Shown one piece after another: positions 29,623 through 38,258 of a stretch of DNA of 64,000 nucleotides; the stretch's first letter is position 1; every line of letters starts with the position of its first letter. Where the stretch lies: positions 1,116,001 through 1,180,000 of the forward strand of contig NZ_JAHSTY010000002.1 in assembly GCF_019145355.1 (NCBI RefSeq), in the 5' to 3' direction. This stretch comes from Pseudomonas azadiae. Lineage in GTDB: Bacteria; Pseudomonadota; Gammaproteobacteria; Pseudomonadales; Pseudomonadaceae. The notes beneath the pieces are model-generated. The model was given only the letters and a program-made list of their open reading frames with translations, ran no database searches and had not been told where the DNA came from. The position numbers were made by a program, and so were the translations under genes.

Positions 29623-30555
29623 TTACGGGTGCTGTTGCAGGAACGGCGCGACGTTGTCTTTGGTGGTCAGCACGGTGGGCAGCAGTTGTTCCTTGGGCAC
29701 GTCTTTGCCGGCTTTGAGGTCGATGGCGGAGGCCACGGCCAGGCGCCCCATTTTCTGCGTCTGCTGGGTCATGGTTGCGTTCAGCACACCACTTTGCACG
29801 GCCTTGAGCCCGGCGATGTCACCGTCAAAACCGACCACTACGACCTTGTGATCGAGGTTGCCGATTTTCACCGCCTGCGCGGCACCCAAGGCCATGGCAT
29901 CGGCACGGCCGAAGAACACAGTGATGTTCGGGTCACGCTGGAGCAGGTCCTGGGCCACGGCGAAACCTTTGTCCTGGGCCCATTCGGCTGGTTGCTGGGC
30001 GACCACCTTGAGGTCAGGGAAGGCTTTCAAGCCCTCTTCGAAACCCTTGGCACGGTCATTTTCCGGCGTGGTACCGATCTGGCCTTGCAGGATCGCGATG
30101 CGGCCCTTGCCGTCGGTGATCTTGCCGACGTATTCGGCCAGGGTCTTGGCGCCGGCCACGCTGTCGCTGGCGATGAAGGTATCGCCGGGTGCGTCGGGGG
30201 CATTGCGGTCGACGGCGATCACCGGGATGCCGGCGGCCTTGGCGGCTTTTACCGGTACGCCGGCGGCGGTGGCGCCGGCCGGGATGTAGATCAGCACGTC
30301 GATCTGGCGGGTGATCAGGTCTTCAATCTGGCTGACCTGGGTCGAGGAGTTGCCCTGGGCATCCACGGTGATCACCTTGATCCCCTTGGCCTTGCCCTCG
30401 GCTTCCACCGATTGCTTGATCTGGTTGAAGAAGTCGGCCTGCAGGTTGGCCACGGCCAGGCCGATGGTCAGGTCCTTGGCCCAGGTGGTGCCAGCGGCAG
30501 AGAGGGTAGCGGCCGCCAGAGCGGTGGCGATGAGCAGTTTCTTGGGGCTGAACAT
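29623..30555 (-). CDS. Periplasmic sugar-binding protein (RbsB type), 310 aa
   Basis: This is the binding protein of the importer. It has a signal peptide ending TTWA-KDLTIG and the peripla-BP4 core: AVANLQADFFNQI, LITRQIDVLIYIPAG, GIPVIAVDRNAP and VVVVGFDGD. The Asn, Asp and Arg residues that contact sugar hydroxyls in RbsB are at expected places (VDRNAP). An AGGAG precedes the ATG. Gene order permease-binding protein-ATPase differs from the usual rbsACB order. Confidence 0.9.
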   Translation of the reverse strand: MFSPKKLLIATALAAATLSAAGTTWAKDLTIGLAVANLQADFFNQIKQSVEAEGKAKGIKVITVDAQGNSSTQVSQIEDLITRQIDVLIYIPAGATAAGVPVKAAKAAGIPVIAVDRNAPDAPGDTFIASDSVAGAKTLAEYVGKITDGKGRIAILQGQIGTTPENDRAKGFEEGLKAFPDLKVVAQQPAEWAQDKGFAVAQDLLQRDPNITVFFGRADAMALGAAQAVKIGNLDHKVVVVGFDGDIAGLKAVQSGVLNATMTQQTQKMGRLAVASAIDLKAGKDVPKEQLLPTVLTTKDNVAPFLQQHP

Positions 30556-30605
30556 GTCGGTGACTCCTGGTTTTATTTTTGGAGGGTGTCAACTGTCGAA
30601 CAGGT

Positions 30606-31613
30606 TTAACGGGCAGTGCTGGAGCGGCGTCGCAGGGTGTCGATGGTGACGGCGAGGGCGATGACCACGCCGATCACCACTTGTTGGATAAAGGGCGAGA
30701 CGCCCAGCAGGTTGAGGCCATTGCGCAACACGCCAATGATCAACACGCCGACCAGGGTGCCGCCGATGCTGCCGACGCCACCGTTGAGGCTGGCGCCGCC
30801 GATCACCACGGCGGCGATGGCGTCCAGTTCCAGGCTCAGGCCGGCGCTGGGCTGGGAAGAGTCGAGGCGCGCGGCCAGGGTGACGGCAGCGATACCGGCA
30901 AGGGCGCCGCTGATGGCGTACACCCACAAGGTGATCGCGCGCACCTTGATGCCGGATAGGCGCGCCACTTCCGGGCTGCCGCCCATGGCATACAGGTTGC
31001 GCCCACCGGCCCGAAAGCGCAGGAACACCCAGGCCAGCACCAGCATCACCAGGAACAGCCCGACGGTGGCCGAGAGAAAGCCGAAATGCCGCACCGTGGC
31101 CAGGCTGGTGAACCATTCCGGGTAGCCGACGACCTGCCTGCCTTCGGTGAGGATATTCGCCAGACCGCGCGCCACCGACATCATGGTCAGCGTTGCAATG
31201 AAGGGGGGCAGCTTGGCGTAGGTGATCAGCCCGCCCGATACCAGCCCGGCAAGCATGCCGGTGGCGATCGAGATTGGAATCGCCAGGCCCAGCGGCACGG
31301 CCTGATCCTGATAGAGCCAGCCGAGCATCATCATCGAGAACGCCAGCACCGACCCCACCGACAGGTCGATGCCGCCGATCACGATCACAGCCGTCATGCC
31401 AATCGCCAGGATGCCCAGCACCGTGACCTGATCAAGAATGTTCAGGCCATTGCGCAAGGAAAAGAAGAATTCGGAACTGAAGGAGAAGACCAGCACCAGC
31501 AATACCAGCCCGATCAACGGGCCGCCGATGTTGCTGGGCAGCAGTTTCACCAGGCGTGGGCGGGGCGGCGGCTTGAGTTCGGCCGGGTGCTGGACAATAG
31601 CTTTGGCGTCCAC
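30606..31613 (-). CDS. Sugar ABC importer permease (RbsC type), 335 aa
   Basis: This inner-membrane permease has about nine spans and the typical motifs IVIGGIDLSVGSVLAF and the C-terminal VVIGGASLNGGVGSIGGTLVG. The GTG at 31613 is preferred because CAGGAG lies seven bases before it; the ATG at 31658 would add 15 charged residues and overlaps a candidate operator. It is the first gene of the minus-strand operon, divergent from the transketolase genes across 372 bases. Confidence 0.88.
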   Translation of the reverse strand: MDAKAIVQHPAELKPPPRPRLVKLLPSNIGGPLIGLVLLVLVFSFSSEFFFSLRNGLNILDQVTVLGILAIGMTAVIVIGGIDLSVGSVLAFSMMMLGWLYQDQAVPLGLAIPISIATGMLAGLVSGGLITYAKLPPFIATLTMMSVARGLANILTEGRQVVGYPEWFTSLATVRHFGFLSATVGLFLVMLVLAWVFLRFRAGGRNLYAMGGSPEVARLSGIKVRAITLWVYAISGALAGIAAVTLAARLDSSQPSAGLSLELDAIAAVVIGGASLNGGVGSIGGTLVGVLIIGVLRNGLNLLGVSPFIQQVVIGVVIALAVTIDTLRRRSSTAR

Positions 31614-31657
31614 AGTGTTCTCCTGAGTTGTTTTTTTTGGAGTGCTTTCAGGTCGCA

Positions 31658-31670
31658 TGAATATTTATGC
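31658..31670. promoter_or_regulatory. Candidate operator 1 in the divergent region
   Basis: TGAATATTTATGC is an imperfect inverted repeat with a two-base centre. It lies 45 bases upstream of the permease GTG and resembles the perfect palindrome at 31908, so both may bind one regulator, most simply the SorC protein. Confidence 0.45.
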
Positions 31671-31907
31671 GTGCCTGACTGTTAATTCAGATTCCAGTGA
31701 CACCGTGGCAAAGTCAAGCGCTTAATTTTTCCGGCAGCCCTCTAAAACACTCTTTTCACTGCGCGCAAAGCCTCGGGATAGACACGCCCGTGTGGGATTT
31801 TGCCCGTTTGTCCGAGGGATATTTCGCCTATTTATTTGGTTTTTCCGTCGATCGCTCACTTGACCGCGGGAGTGATCGGCGTCTAAATAGAAATATATTG
31901 TCAGCGC

Positions 31908-31921
31908 TGAATAAATATTCA
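31908..31921. promoter_or_regulatory. Candidate operator 2 in the divergent region
   Basis: TGAATAAATATTCA is a perfect inverted repeat (TGAATA-AA-TATTCA) in an AT-rich stretch about 65 bases before the transketolase N-subunit gene. The rest of 31614-31985 holds no gene; it must contain both divergent promoters. Confidence 0.5.
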
Positions 31922-31985
31922 AAACAGCTTTGACACGTTTACCGCAAATGCCTCACCTCGCGTGGTCACCCACAGGAGCCGCTGC

Positions 31986-32822
31986 ATGAATGCCTTCCAG
32001 TACGACGCCCACCAGATCAAAGAACAGGCCCGCCTGATCCGACGCCACGTGATCCGCCTGAACGCCGACTCACCGGCCGGCGGTCACACCGGGGCGGACC
32101 TGTCGGAAACCGACATCCTCGCCACCCTGTATTTCCGTATCCTCAATACCGGACCGGAGCGTACCGATGACCCGGAGCGCGATATCTATATCCAGAGCAA
32201 AGGCCACGGCGTCGGCGGCTTGTATTGCTGCCTGGCGCAGGCGGGCTACATTCCAACCGAATGGCTGGCGACCTATCAACATTTCAATTCCCACTTGCCT
32301 GGCCACCCGGTGCGCCAGAAAACCCCCGGCATCGAACTCAACACCGGTGCCCTCGGCCACGGCTTGCCGGTGGCGGTGGGGCTGGCATTGGCGGCAAAAA
32401 TGTCCGGCAGCAAAAAACGCATTTATGTCTTGACCGGCGACGGCGAACTGGCCGAAGGCTCCAATTGGGAAGCGGCAATGGCGGCGGCCAAGTACGGCCT
32501 GGATAACCTGTTCGTGATCGTCGACAAGAACAAGCTGCAGCTGGCGGGGTTGACGGCCGACATCATGCCGCTCGACCCGCTGGACGTGAAATGGGCCGCC
32601 TTCGGCTTCAGCGTCAGCGAATGCGACGGCAACGACGTGGGCCAATTGATCCAGGCCCTGGAAAGCATGCAGACCAAGAGCGGCACGCCCCAGGTGCTGA
32701 TCGCCCACACGATCAAAGGCAAGGGCGTGTCGTTTATCGAAGCCCGTCCCGAATGGCACCACCGCGTGCCCAAGGGTGACGAAATCAACGCGGCACTGGA
32801 GGAGTTGAACCATGGCGAGTGA
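31986..32822 (+). CDS. Transketolase N-terminal subunit, 278 aa
   Basis: This is the thiamine-diphosphate-binding half of a split transketolase. Visible parts are GGHTGADLSETDILATLYF, the histidine-containing GALGHGLPVAVGLA and the ThDP motif GDGELAEGSNWEAAM with Asn in DKNKLQLAG. Length fits stand-alone N-subunits such as apulose-4-phosphate transketolase AptA. The ATG at 31986 follows CAGGAG. The C-subunit gene overlaps its end by 11 bases, ensuring equal synthesis. Confidence 0.88.
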   Translation: MNAFQYDAHQIKEQARLIRRHVIRLNADSPAGGHTGADLSETDILATLYFRILNTGPERTDDPERDIYIQSKGHGVGGLYCCLAQAGYIPTEWLATYQHFNSHLPGHPVRQKTPGIELNTGALGHGLPVAVGLALAAKMSGSKKRIYVLTGDGELAEGSNWEAAMAAAKYGLDNLFVIVDKNKLQLAGLTADIMPLDPLDVKWAAFGFSVSECDGNDVGQLIQALESMQTKSGTPQVLIAHTIKGKGVSFIEARPEWHHRVPKGDEINAALEELNHGE

Positions 32823-33744
32823 ACATTTGGCGAGCGTCATGGTGCAGGCTTTCATCGACGCGGTCGACGCCGGGCTCGATGTGGTGCCGGTGGTCAGCGA
32901 CTCCACGTCCACGGCCAAGATCGGGCCATTCGTCCAGCGTTTTCCCGAGCGGCTGATCAACGTCGGCATTGCCGAGCAGTCGCTGGTCAGTGTGGCGGCG
33001 GGGTTGGCCCTGGGCGGCAAGATCGCTGCCACCTGCAATGCCGCGCCGTTCCTGATTTCGCGGGCCAACGAGCAGATCAAGGTCGATGTTTGCTACAACC
33101 AGGCCAACGTCAAGATGTTCGGCCTGAACGCCGGCACCAGCTACGGCCCGTTGGCGAGCACCCACCACAGCCTCGACGATATTTCGGTGATGCGTGGCTT
33201 TGGCCACGTGCAGATCTTCGCCCCGGCCGATGCCACTGAGTGCCGGCAAATCGTCGATTACGCCCTGCGGCATGAAGGGCCGGTGTACATCCGTCTCGAC
33301 GGCAAGGCGCTGCCCGACGTGCATGGTGCTGGCTACCAGTTCAAACCCGGCCAGGTGGATATCCTGCGCCAGGGCGCGGACGTGAGCATCGTGGCCCTGG
33401 GCTCAGTGGTGCACGAAGCGGTCGACGCGGCGGCGTTGCTGGCGGAGCAGGGCATCCAGGCCCAGGTGATCAACCTGTCGTCCATCCGGCCATTGCAGCG
33501 TGACGTGTTGCTCAGCGCCTTGAGCGGTACGCGCGCGGTGATCACCGTCGAAGAACACAACATCAATGGTGGCGTCGGCAGCCTGGTCGCCGAAGTGCTC
33601 GCCGAAGCCGGCCTGGGCATCGGGTTGACGCGCCTGGGCATCGGCGATGGCGAATACGCCGCCGCCGGTGCACGCGAGCCGACGCGCGCCTTGCATAACA
33701 TCGACGCGGCTGGGATCGTGGCGGCTGCCACTCGGTTGCGGTGA
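32812..33744 (+). CDS. Transketolase C-terminal subunit, 310 aa
   Basis: This is the pyrimidine-binding and C-terminal half of the split enzyme. The catalytic Glu is in NVGIAEQSLVSVAAGLALGG. The substrate-phosphate part STHHSLDDISVMRGFG and the C-terminal domain with ITVEEHNINGGVGSLVAEVLAEAG follow. The subunit boundary matches other two-gene transketolases. It overlaps the N-subunit gene before it. The FGGY kinase begins at its stop, so kinase and transketolase products likely act consecutively. Confidence 0.88.
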   Translation: MASEHLASVMVQAFIDAVDAGLDVVPVVSDSTSTAKIGPFVQRFPERLINVGIAEQSLVSVAAGLALGGKIAATCNAAPFLISRANEQIKVDVCYNQANVKMFGLNAGTSYGPLASTHHSLDDISVMRGFGHVQIFAPADATECRQIVDYALRHEGPVYIRLDGKALPDVHGAGYQFKPGQVDILRQGADVSIVALGSVVHEAVDAAALLAEQGIQAQVINLSSIRPLQRDVLLSALSGTRAVITVEEHNINGGVGSLVAEVLAEAGLGIGLTRLGIGDGEYAAAGAREPTRALHNIDAAGIVAAATRLR

Positions 33745-33749
33745 ACCCC

Positions 33750-35225
33750 ATGAACAACAACACGCCGCTGATCCTGGCGATAGACGAAGGCACCAGCAAC
33801 GCCAAGGCGGTGCTGGTCAACGAACTCGGGCAAGTGATTGCACGCGGTTCACGCGCCTTGAGCATCACCCACCCGGCGCCCGGGTTTTCCGAACAGGACC
33901 CGCTGTCGATCTGGCACAACACCCTGGCCGCCATTGAGGAATGCCTGGCCCAGGTGGATCGGCCGATCACTGCGTTGGCCATCAGCAACCAGCGTGAATC
34001 GGTCGTGGCCTGGGACCGGCAGACCGGCGAGGCGCTGTCGCCGTGCATCAGTTGGCAATGCCGGCGCTCCACTGCGTTATGTGCCGAGCTGCATGCACAA
34101 GGTCATGAAGCGCTGGTCCTGGAAAAAACCGGATTGGCCCTCGACCCGATGTTCTCCGCCGGCAAGTTCCGCTGGATTCTCGATCACCTGGATAACGGCC
34201 ACGCCCGCGCGGCGGCCGGGGACATCTGCCTGGGGACGGTCGATAGCTGGCTGCTGTGGAAACTCAGCGGTGGCCAGGTGTTTGCCACCGATTACTCCAA
34301 TGCGGCGCGCACGCAACTGTTCAACCTGCACACCTGCGCCTGGGACCCGCAGCTGTTGGCGCTGTTCCAGATTCCACTGGTCGCATTGGCGCCGATCCAG
34401 CCCAGCGCCGGCTTTTTTGCCGAAACCGTCGCGGTGGGCGGTGTGCCCGCCGGCATCCCGGTGATGTCGATGATCGGCGACTCCCACGCCGCGCTCTACG
34501 GGCAGGGCGGGTTCGCACCGGGGCTGGTCAAGGCCACCCTTGGCACCGGTTCATCGCTGATGACCCCGATGAGCGGCCCGATTGCTTCCACCCATGGATT
34601 GTCGACCACCCTGGCCTGGCATGACGGCGTCAACCCCACCTTCGGCATGGAAGGCAACATTGTTCACACCGGCGCCGCCGTGCAGTGGGCCTCGCGCCTG
34701 GTGGCCGGGGAATCCCTGGATGCCTTGACCGAACAGGCCGCGCAACTGCCGGATAACGGCGGCGTGTACTTTGTGCCCGCGTTGTCCGGGCTGGGGGCGC
34801 CGCATTGGCAAGCCGACGCGCGCGGGTTGATCTGCGGGCTGACGGAAGCCACTTCCGGCGCGCATATCCTGCGGGCTTCGCTGGAGTCCATCGGGTACCA
34901 GATCCGCGATGTGTTCGACGCGATGCAGCAGGATATCGGCAACCCGCTCAAGGAGCTGTGGGTGGATGGCGGCGCCACGCGCAACCGCTGGCTGATGCAG
35001 TTCCTGGCCAACCTGCTGCAGCGCCCGGTGGTGCGCAGCCTGTCGCCGGAGGTGTCGGCGCTGGGCGCGGCGCACCTGGCGGGGCGGGCGTTGGGGGTAT
35101 GGGCGAGTGATGAGGCGCTGGGGGCGCTGGAGCGGCAGCGCGAGCGGTTTGAGCCGCACGCTGATCCGATGATGGCGGGACGTTATTCAGAATGGAAAAA
35201 GGCCCTGGCCCGCACACTTCTCTAA
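33750..35225 (+). CDS. FGGY-family carbohydrate kinase, 491 aa
   Basis: This ATP-dependent sugar or polyol kinase is close to glycerol kinase in form. The phosphate-1 motif is LAIDEGTSNAKAVL, the sugar contact ISNQRESVVAWDR, and the FGGY signature region appears as ATLGTGSSLMTP and LWVDGGATRNRWLMQFLANLL. ATG 33750 is chosen; GTG 33741, overlapping the previous stop (GTGA), is an alternative. In apiose catabolism an FGGY apulose kinase feeds a split transketolase, which makes a ketose such as apulose a reasonable but unproved substrate. REP elements with terminator-like ends follow. Confidence 0.88.
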   Translation: MNNNTPLILAIDEGTSNAKAVLVNELGQVIARGSRALSITHPAPGFSEQDPLSIWHNTLAAIEECLAQVDRPITALAISNQRESVVAWDRQTGEALSPCISWQCRRSTALCAELHAQGHEALVLEKTGLALDPMFSAGKFRWILDHLDNGHARAAAGDICLGTVDSWLLWKLSGGQVFATDYSNAARTQLFNLHTCAWDPQLLALFQIPLVALAPIQPSAGFFAETVAVGGVPAGIPVMSMIGDSHAALYGQGGFAPGLVKATLGTGSSLMTPMSGPIASTHGLSTTLAWHDGVNPTFGMEGNIVHTGAAVQWASRLVAGESLDALTEQAAQLPDNGGVYFVPALSGLGAPHWQADARGLICGLTEATSGAHILRASLESIGYQIRDVFDAMQQDIGNPLKELWVDGGATRNRWLMQFLANLLQRPVVRSLSPEVSALGAAHLAGRALGVWASDEALGALERQRERFEPHADPMMAGRYSEWKKALARTLL

Positions 35226-35245
35226 CGGCTTATGAAAGTCAAACA

Positions 35246-35341
35246 TGTGGGAGCGGGCTTGCTCGCGAAGGCGTTGGGTCAGGTACAAATTCTGTAACTG
35301 ACCCACCGCCTTCGCGAGCAAGCCCGCTCCCACAGTTTTTT
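35246..35341 (+). terminator. REP doublet acting as terminator-like hairpin after the kinase
   Basis: TGTGGGAGCGGGCTTGCTCGCGAAGGCG pairs with its almost perfect complement, including the inner TTGGGTCAG/CTGACCCA arms, and is followed by GTTTTTTC. It can terminate the transketolase-kinase transcript. Confidence 0.65.
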
Positions 35342-35976
35342 CGGTGCCAGGCACAGAACAGGCGAACAGCATCAATCCCCTGTGGGAGCTGGCTTGCCTG
35401 CGAAAGCGGCGTGTCAGCCACCGGATCTATCCACTGACACACCGTCATCGCGGGCAAGCCCGCTCCCACATTTTTTTCGGTGCCCGGCACAGAACAGGCG
35501 AACAGCATCAATCCCCTGTGGGAGCTGGCTTGCCTGCGAAAGCGGTGTGCCAGCCATCGGATTTATTCATTGACCCACCGCCTTCGCGAGCAAGCCCGCT
35601 CCCACATTTTTTTCGGTGCCCGGTACAGAACAGGCGAACAGCATCAATCCCCTGTGGGAGCTGGCTTGCCTGCGAAAGCGGCGTGCCAGCCACCGGATCT
35701 ATCCACTGACACACCGTCATCGCGGGCAAGCCCGCTCCCACATTTTTTTCGGTGCCCGGCACAGAACAGGCGAACAGCATCAATCCCCTGTGGGAGCTGG
35801 CCTGCCTGCGAAAGCGGTGTGCCAGCCACCGGATTTATCACTGACACACCGCCATCGCGGGCAAGCCCGCTCCCACAGTTTTTTCGGTGCCAGGCACAGG
35901 ACTGGTGAACAGCATCAATCCCCTGTGGGAGCTGGCTTGCCTGCGAAGGCGGCGTGTCAGCCAGCGGCGAAGGGAC
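35342..35976. repeat. Tandem array of five REP-doublet units, period about 136 bp
   Basis: The linker CGGTGCC(A/C)GGCACAGAACAG recurs at 35342, 35478, 35614 and 35750 (exactly 136 apart) and at 35885 (one base shorter). Each unit holds a TGTGGGAGCTGGCTTGCCTGCGA arm and a CGCGGGCAAGCCCGCTCCCACA arm that pair with two mismatches, followed in full units by six or seven T residues. Unit 5 is truncated after its left arm. Open frames across it are repeat artefacts. The following 35977-36100 shows nothing identifiable. Confidence 0.92.
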
Positions 35977-36093
35977 ATGATGGGCTCGATCTTCAACTGA
36001 ATAGCGCTGAGCTTAAAGTTCTTAAAATCCCTACGTTAAATACTGTTTTAGTCTGAGCTTAGGCGCCTCTCTTCCCCATCCGATGAATCGGGC

Positions 36094-36144
36094 ATAACCA
36101 TAGAGTTATAGGGTTCTTTCATTATTACCCGTCGTTAATATAAT
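36094..36144 (+). promoter_or_regulatory. Candidate promoter and inverted repeat ahead of the sulfonate-type genes
   Basis: A perfect -10 hexamer TATAAT lies at 36139-36144 within an AT-rich stretch; the -35 region (about 36116-36122) is poor. Upstream, ATAAC (36094-36098) and GTTAT (36105-36109) form a short inverted repeat of the kind bound by LysR-type activators. It would drive the broken binding-protein gene and the monooxygenase. Confidence 0.4.
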
Positions 36145-36224
36145 CGAATTGACTTTTCTGCCAGCCCCCGTGCGGCTTTTTGGCATATGCAGCGCTCCCC
36201 GTTCCTCTCACGCCAAGGCCTTAC

Positions 36225-36605
36225 ATGACCTTCAAAAAACTTATTGTCGCCGCCAGTTTGCTGCCTGCCACGGCGGCGGCCCATGCCGAACAAACCCTGG
36301 ACATCAGCTACCCACGTTCTTCCACCTTGTGGATCCTGCTCAAGCAAAATGCCCAATTGGAACAACGGCTCAAACCCCTGGGGTTCACGGTGAACTGGCA
36401 CGAGTTCAGCACCGGCCCGCTCTGGGGCAATATCGCCCCGGCTACGGTGGAGCGTGCCAATAGCCGCCGCAGCTACGACATCATCCCGGTCAAGCTGGAA
36501 AACCTTGCCGAGCAACAGCGTATCGCCGACATTTATTACACCGCCAAGCTGATCCCCAAGCCTTTGAAGGCCAGCAACATCAACCTGTGGACGCCAAAAC
36601 CATGA
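36225..36605 (+). pseudogene. Internally deleted sulfonate-type ABC binding protein gene
   Basis: The 126-residue frame has a signal peptide (MTFKKLIVAASLLPA, cleavage after HA) and the N-terminal strand-helix of SsuA/TauA-like binding proteins (LDISYPRSSTLWILLKQNAQL, then a second strand VNWHEFSTGP). It then jumps to the C-terminal end of the same family (ATVERANSRRSYDI, LAEQQRIADIYYTAKLIPKPL). Homologues are about 320 residues, so roughly 190-200 residues of the central ligand-binding region are missing with the frame preserved. The junction lies near GPLWGN. It cannot form the two-lobed fold. Its ATGA overlap with the monooxygenase gene is intact, so it may persist for translational coupling. 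Confidence 0.75.
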
Positions 36606-37927
36606 GCCGCCAGATCCATTTATCCGCGTTCCTGTTGAGTGGTCCGGTGGTGCACAGCCACGCGGTGTGGCGCCACCCGGAGACGGTCGGCAATTACCTC
36701 GACCCCGATTACTACGTGCGGGTGGCCAAGGTGGTGGAGGAGGGGCTGTTCGATTTCCTGTTCTTCGCCGATCGCCTGGCCGTGGGCGACCAGATGGGCG
36801 GCTTCCGCGAGTTTGCCCTGCGCTACGGCGCGCAGGACGCCACGCGCCTGGACCCGTTGCCGATCCTCTCCTATCTGGTCGGCAAGACCACCCGGCTGGG
36901 CCTGGGCGCCACCCGTTCCACCACCTATTACGAACCGGCGCATATCGCCCGCGAATTCGCCACCCTCGACCACCTGTCCAAAGGCCGCGCGGCGTGGAAT
37001 ATCGTCACCTCGATGAACGACAGCGAAGGGCGTCTGTTCGGCAAGGACAAGCACCTTGAGCATGACCTGCGCTACGACCGCGCCGATGAGTTCGTCGAAG
37101 TCGCGCTCAAGCTCTGGAACAGTTGGGGCAAGGACGCGCTGAAGCTGGATCGCGAAAGCGGGGTGCTGGCGGACCCTGAGTTGATCCGTTCGGTGCAGCA
37201 TCAAGGCGAGTGGTTCAAGGTCGAAGGCCCGCTGAATATTCCGCGTACACCCCAAGGCCGGCCGGTGCTGATCCAGGCCGGCTCTTCCGGACGGGGCCGG
37301 CGTTTCGGCGCGCGTTGGGCCGAGGCGATTTTTACCATCCACCCGCACTTGGCGGCGATGCGTGCGTTTCGCGATGACGTGCGCGCGCAGGTGGTGCAGC
37401 AAGGCCGCGACGCCGACAGTTGCAAAGTGCTCACGGCGGTGATGCCGTTCATTGGCGGCAGCGAGGCCGAAGCCCGTGCCAAGCGCGACCAGCACAACGC
37501 GCTGGCGCGCCCGGAATTGGGGTTGGTGACCCTGGCTTCGCAGCTGAATGTCGACCTGTCGCCATTTCCGCTGTCGGCGACGCTGGCCGAAGTCGCCCAG
37601 TCGCCGCTGATCCACCCGGCCGCCGCTGAAAAACTGCTGATGCAGGGCCCCGAAATCACCCTGGAACAACTCGGGCGCATCTTCGCCAGTAGCGTACGCG
37701 TGCCGCAGTTAGTGGGCACCGGGGCGCAGGTGGCCGACCAGTTGGCCGAGCTGTTCGAACAGGGTGGTTGCGATGGGTTTGTGATTTCGCCGGGGTATCT
37801 GCCGGGCTCGTTCACCGAGTTTGTCGAGAGCGTGATTCCGCATTTGCAGCGCAAAGGGTTGTTCCGCACGGCGTATGAAGGGTCGACGCTGCGCGAGCAT
37901 TTGGGGCTTGCCGATCTCACAGGCTGA
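36602..37927 (+). CDS. FMN-dependent monooxygenase, NtaA/SnaA/DszA family, 441 aa
   Basis: This flavin-dependent two-component monooxygenase of the bacterial luciferase-like superfamily uses reduced flavin and O2 to attack an organosulfur, amine or similar substrate. Typical segments are FDFLFFADRLAVGDQ, LDPLPILSYLVGKTTRLGLGATRSTTYYEPAHIAREFATLDHLS, AAWNIVTSMND and PQGRPVLIQAGSSGRG (quoted in parts; shared by DszA and SnaA). Length matches the family. It directly follows the broken sulfonate-binding gene, which supports a sulfur-scavenging role. No flavin reductase gene is adjacent, so reductant must come from elsewhere. Confidence 0.85.
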   Translation: MSRQIHLSAFLLSGPVVHSHAVWRHPETVGNYLDPDYYVRVAKVVEEGLFDFLFFADRLAVGDQMGGFREFALRYGAQDATRLDPLPILSYLVGKTTRLGLGATRSTTYYEPAHIAREFATLDHLSKGRAAWNIVTSMNDSEGRLFGKDKHLEHDLRYDRADEFVEVALKLWNSWGKDALKLDRESGVLADPELIRSVQHQGEWFKVEGPLNIPRTPQGRPVLIQAGSSGRGRRFGARWAEAIFTIHPHLAAMRAFRDDVRAQVVQQGRDADSCKVLTAVMPFIGGSEAEARAKRDQHNALARPELGLVTLASQLNVDLSPFPLSATLAEVAQSPLIHPAAAEKLLMQGPEITLEQLGRIFASSVRVPQLVGTGAQVADQLAELFEQGGCDGFVISPGYLPGSFTEFVESVIPHLQRKGLFRTAYEGSTLREHLGLADLTG

Positions 37928-37935
37928 ACGCGGTC

Positions 37936-38243
37936 AATGTGGGCGCTCGCTTGCCTGCGATTGCGCAGTTTCAGCCAACAGTGATGCAAGCTGACCCACC
38001 GCCCGCGCAGCATGGGTATCTACACAACTCTCACAGGCTGACGGATCTCTCTGTAGTGAGCGGGCTTGTCCCGCGCTGGGCTGCGAAGCAGCCCCAATAA
38101 AGACACCGCCGATCACAGGTAGCATCAGGTCGCCCGGTTTGGGGCGGCTTCGCCACCCAGCGCGGGACAAGCCCGCTCACTACAGGGTGCTTCTGCGTGC
38201 TCAGAATTTTATGTTCATTGCAGGCAAGCCAGCTCCGACAGGT
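37936..38243. repeat. Family A REP doublet (copy 5) inside a split TGTGGGAGC-type element
   Basis: Family A spans 38053-38183. A degenerate left half (ATGTGGGCGCTCGCTTGCCTGCG, near 37937) and a right half (GCAGGCAAGCCAGCTCCGAC, near 38220) flank it; the left side also carries GGTATCTACACA, as at 43.4 kb. This fills most of the 37928-38258 gap. Confidence 0.8.
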
Positions 38244-38258
38244 GCTCGGTGCCGAGCC

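Noticed and set aside
35342..35976. Regular spacing suggestive of a CRISPR array
   Set aside because: Units are 136 bases and conserved throughout; there are no unique spacers between short repeats, no leader and no cas genes. It is a REP-doublet array.
35192..36056. Several 60-146 codon frames across the REP array
   Set aside because: Their translations repeat the same peptide each unit (SPLPHFF, LACESG) and reflect only the repeat.
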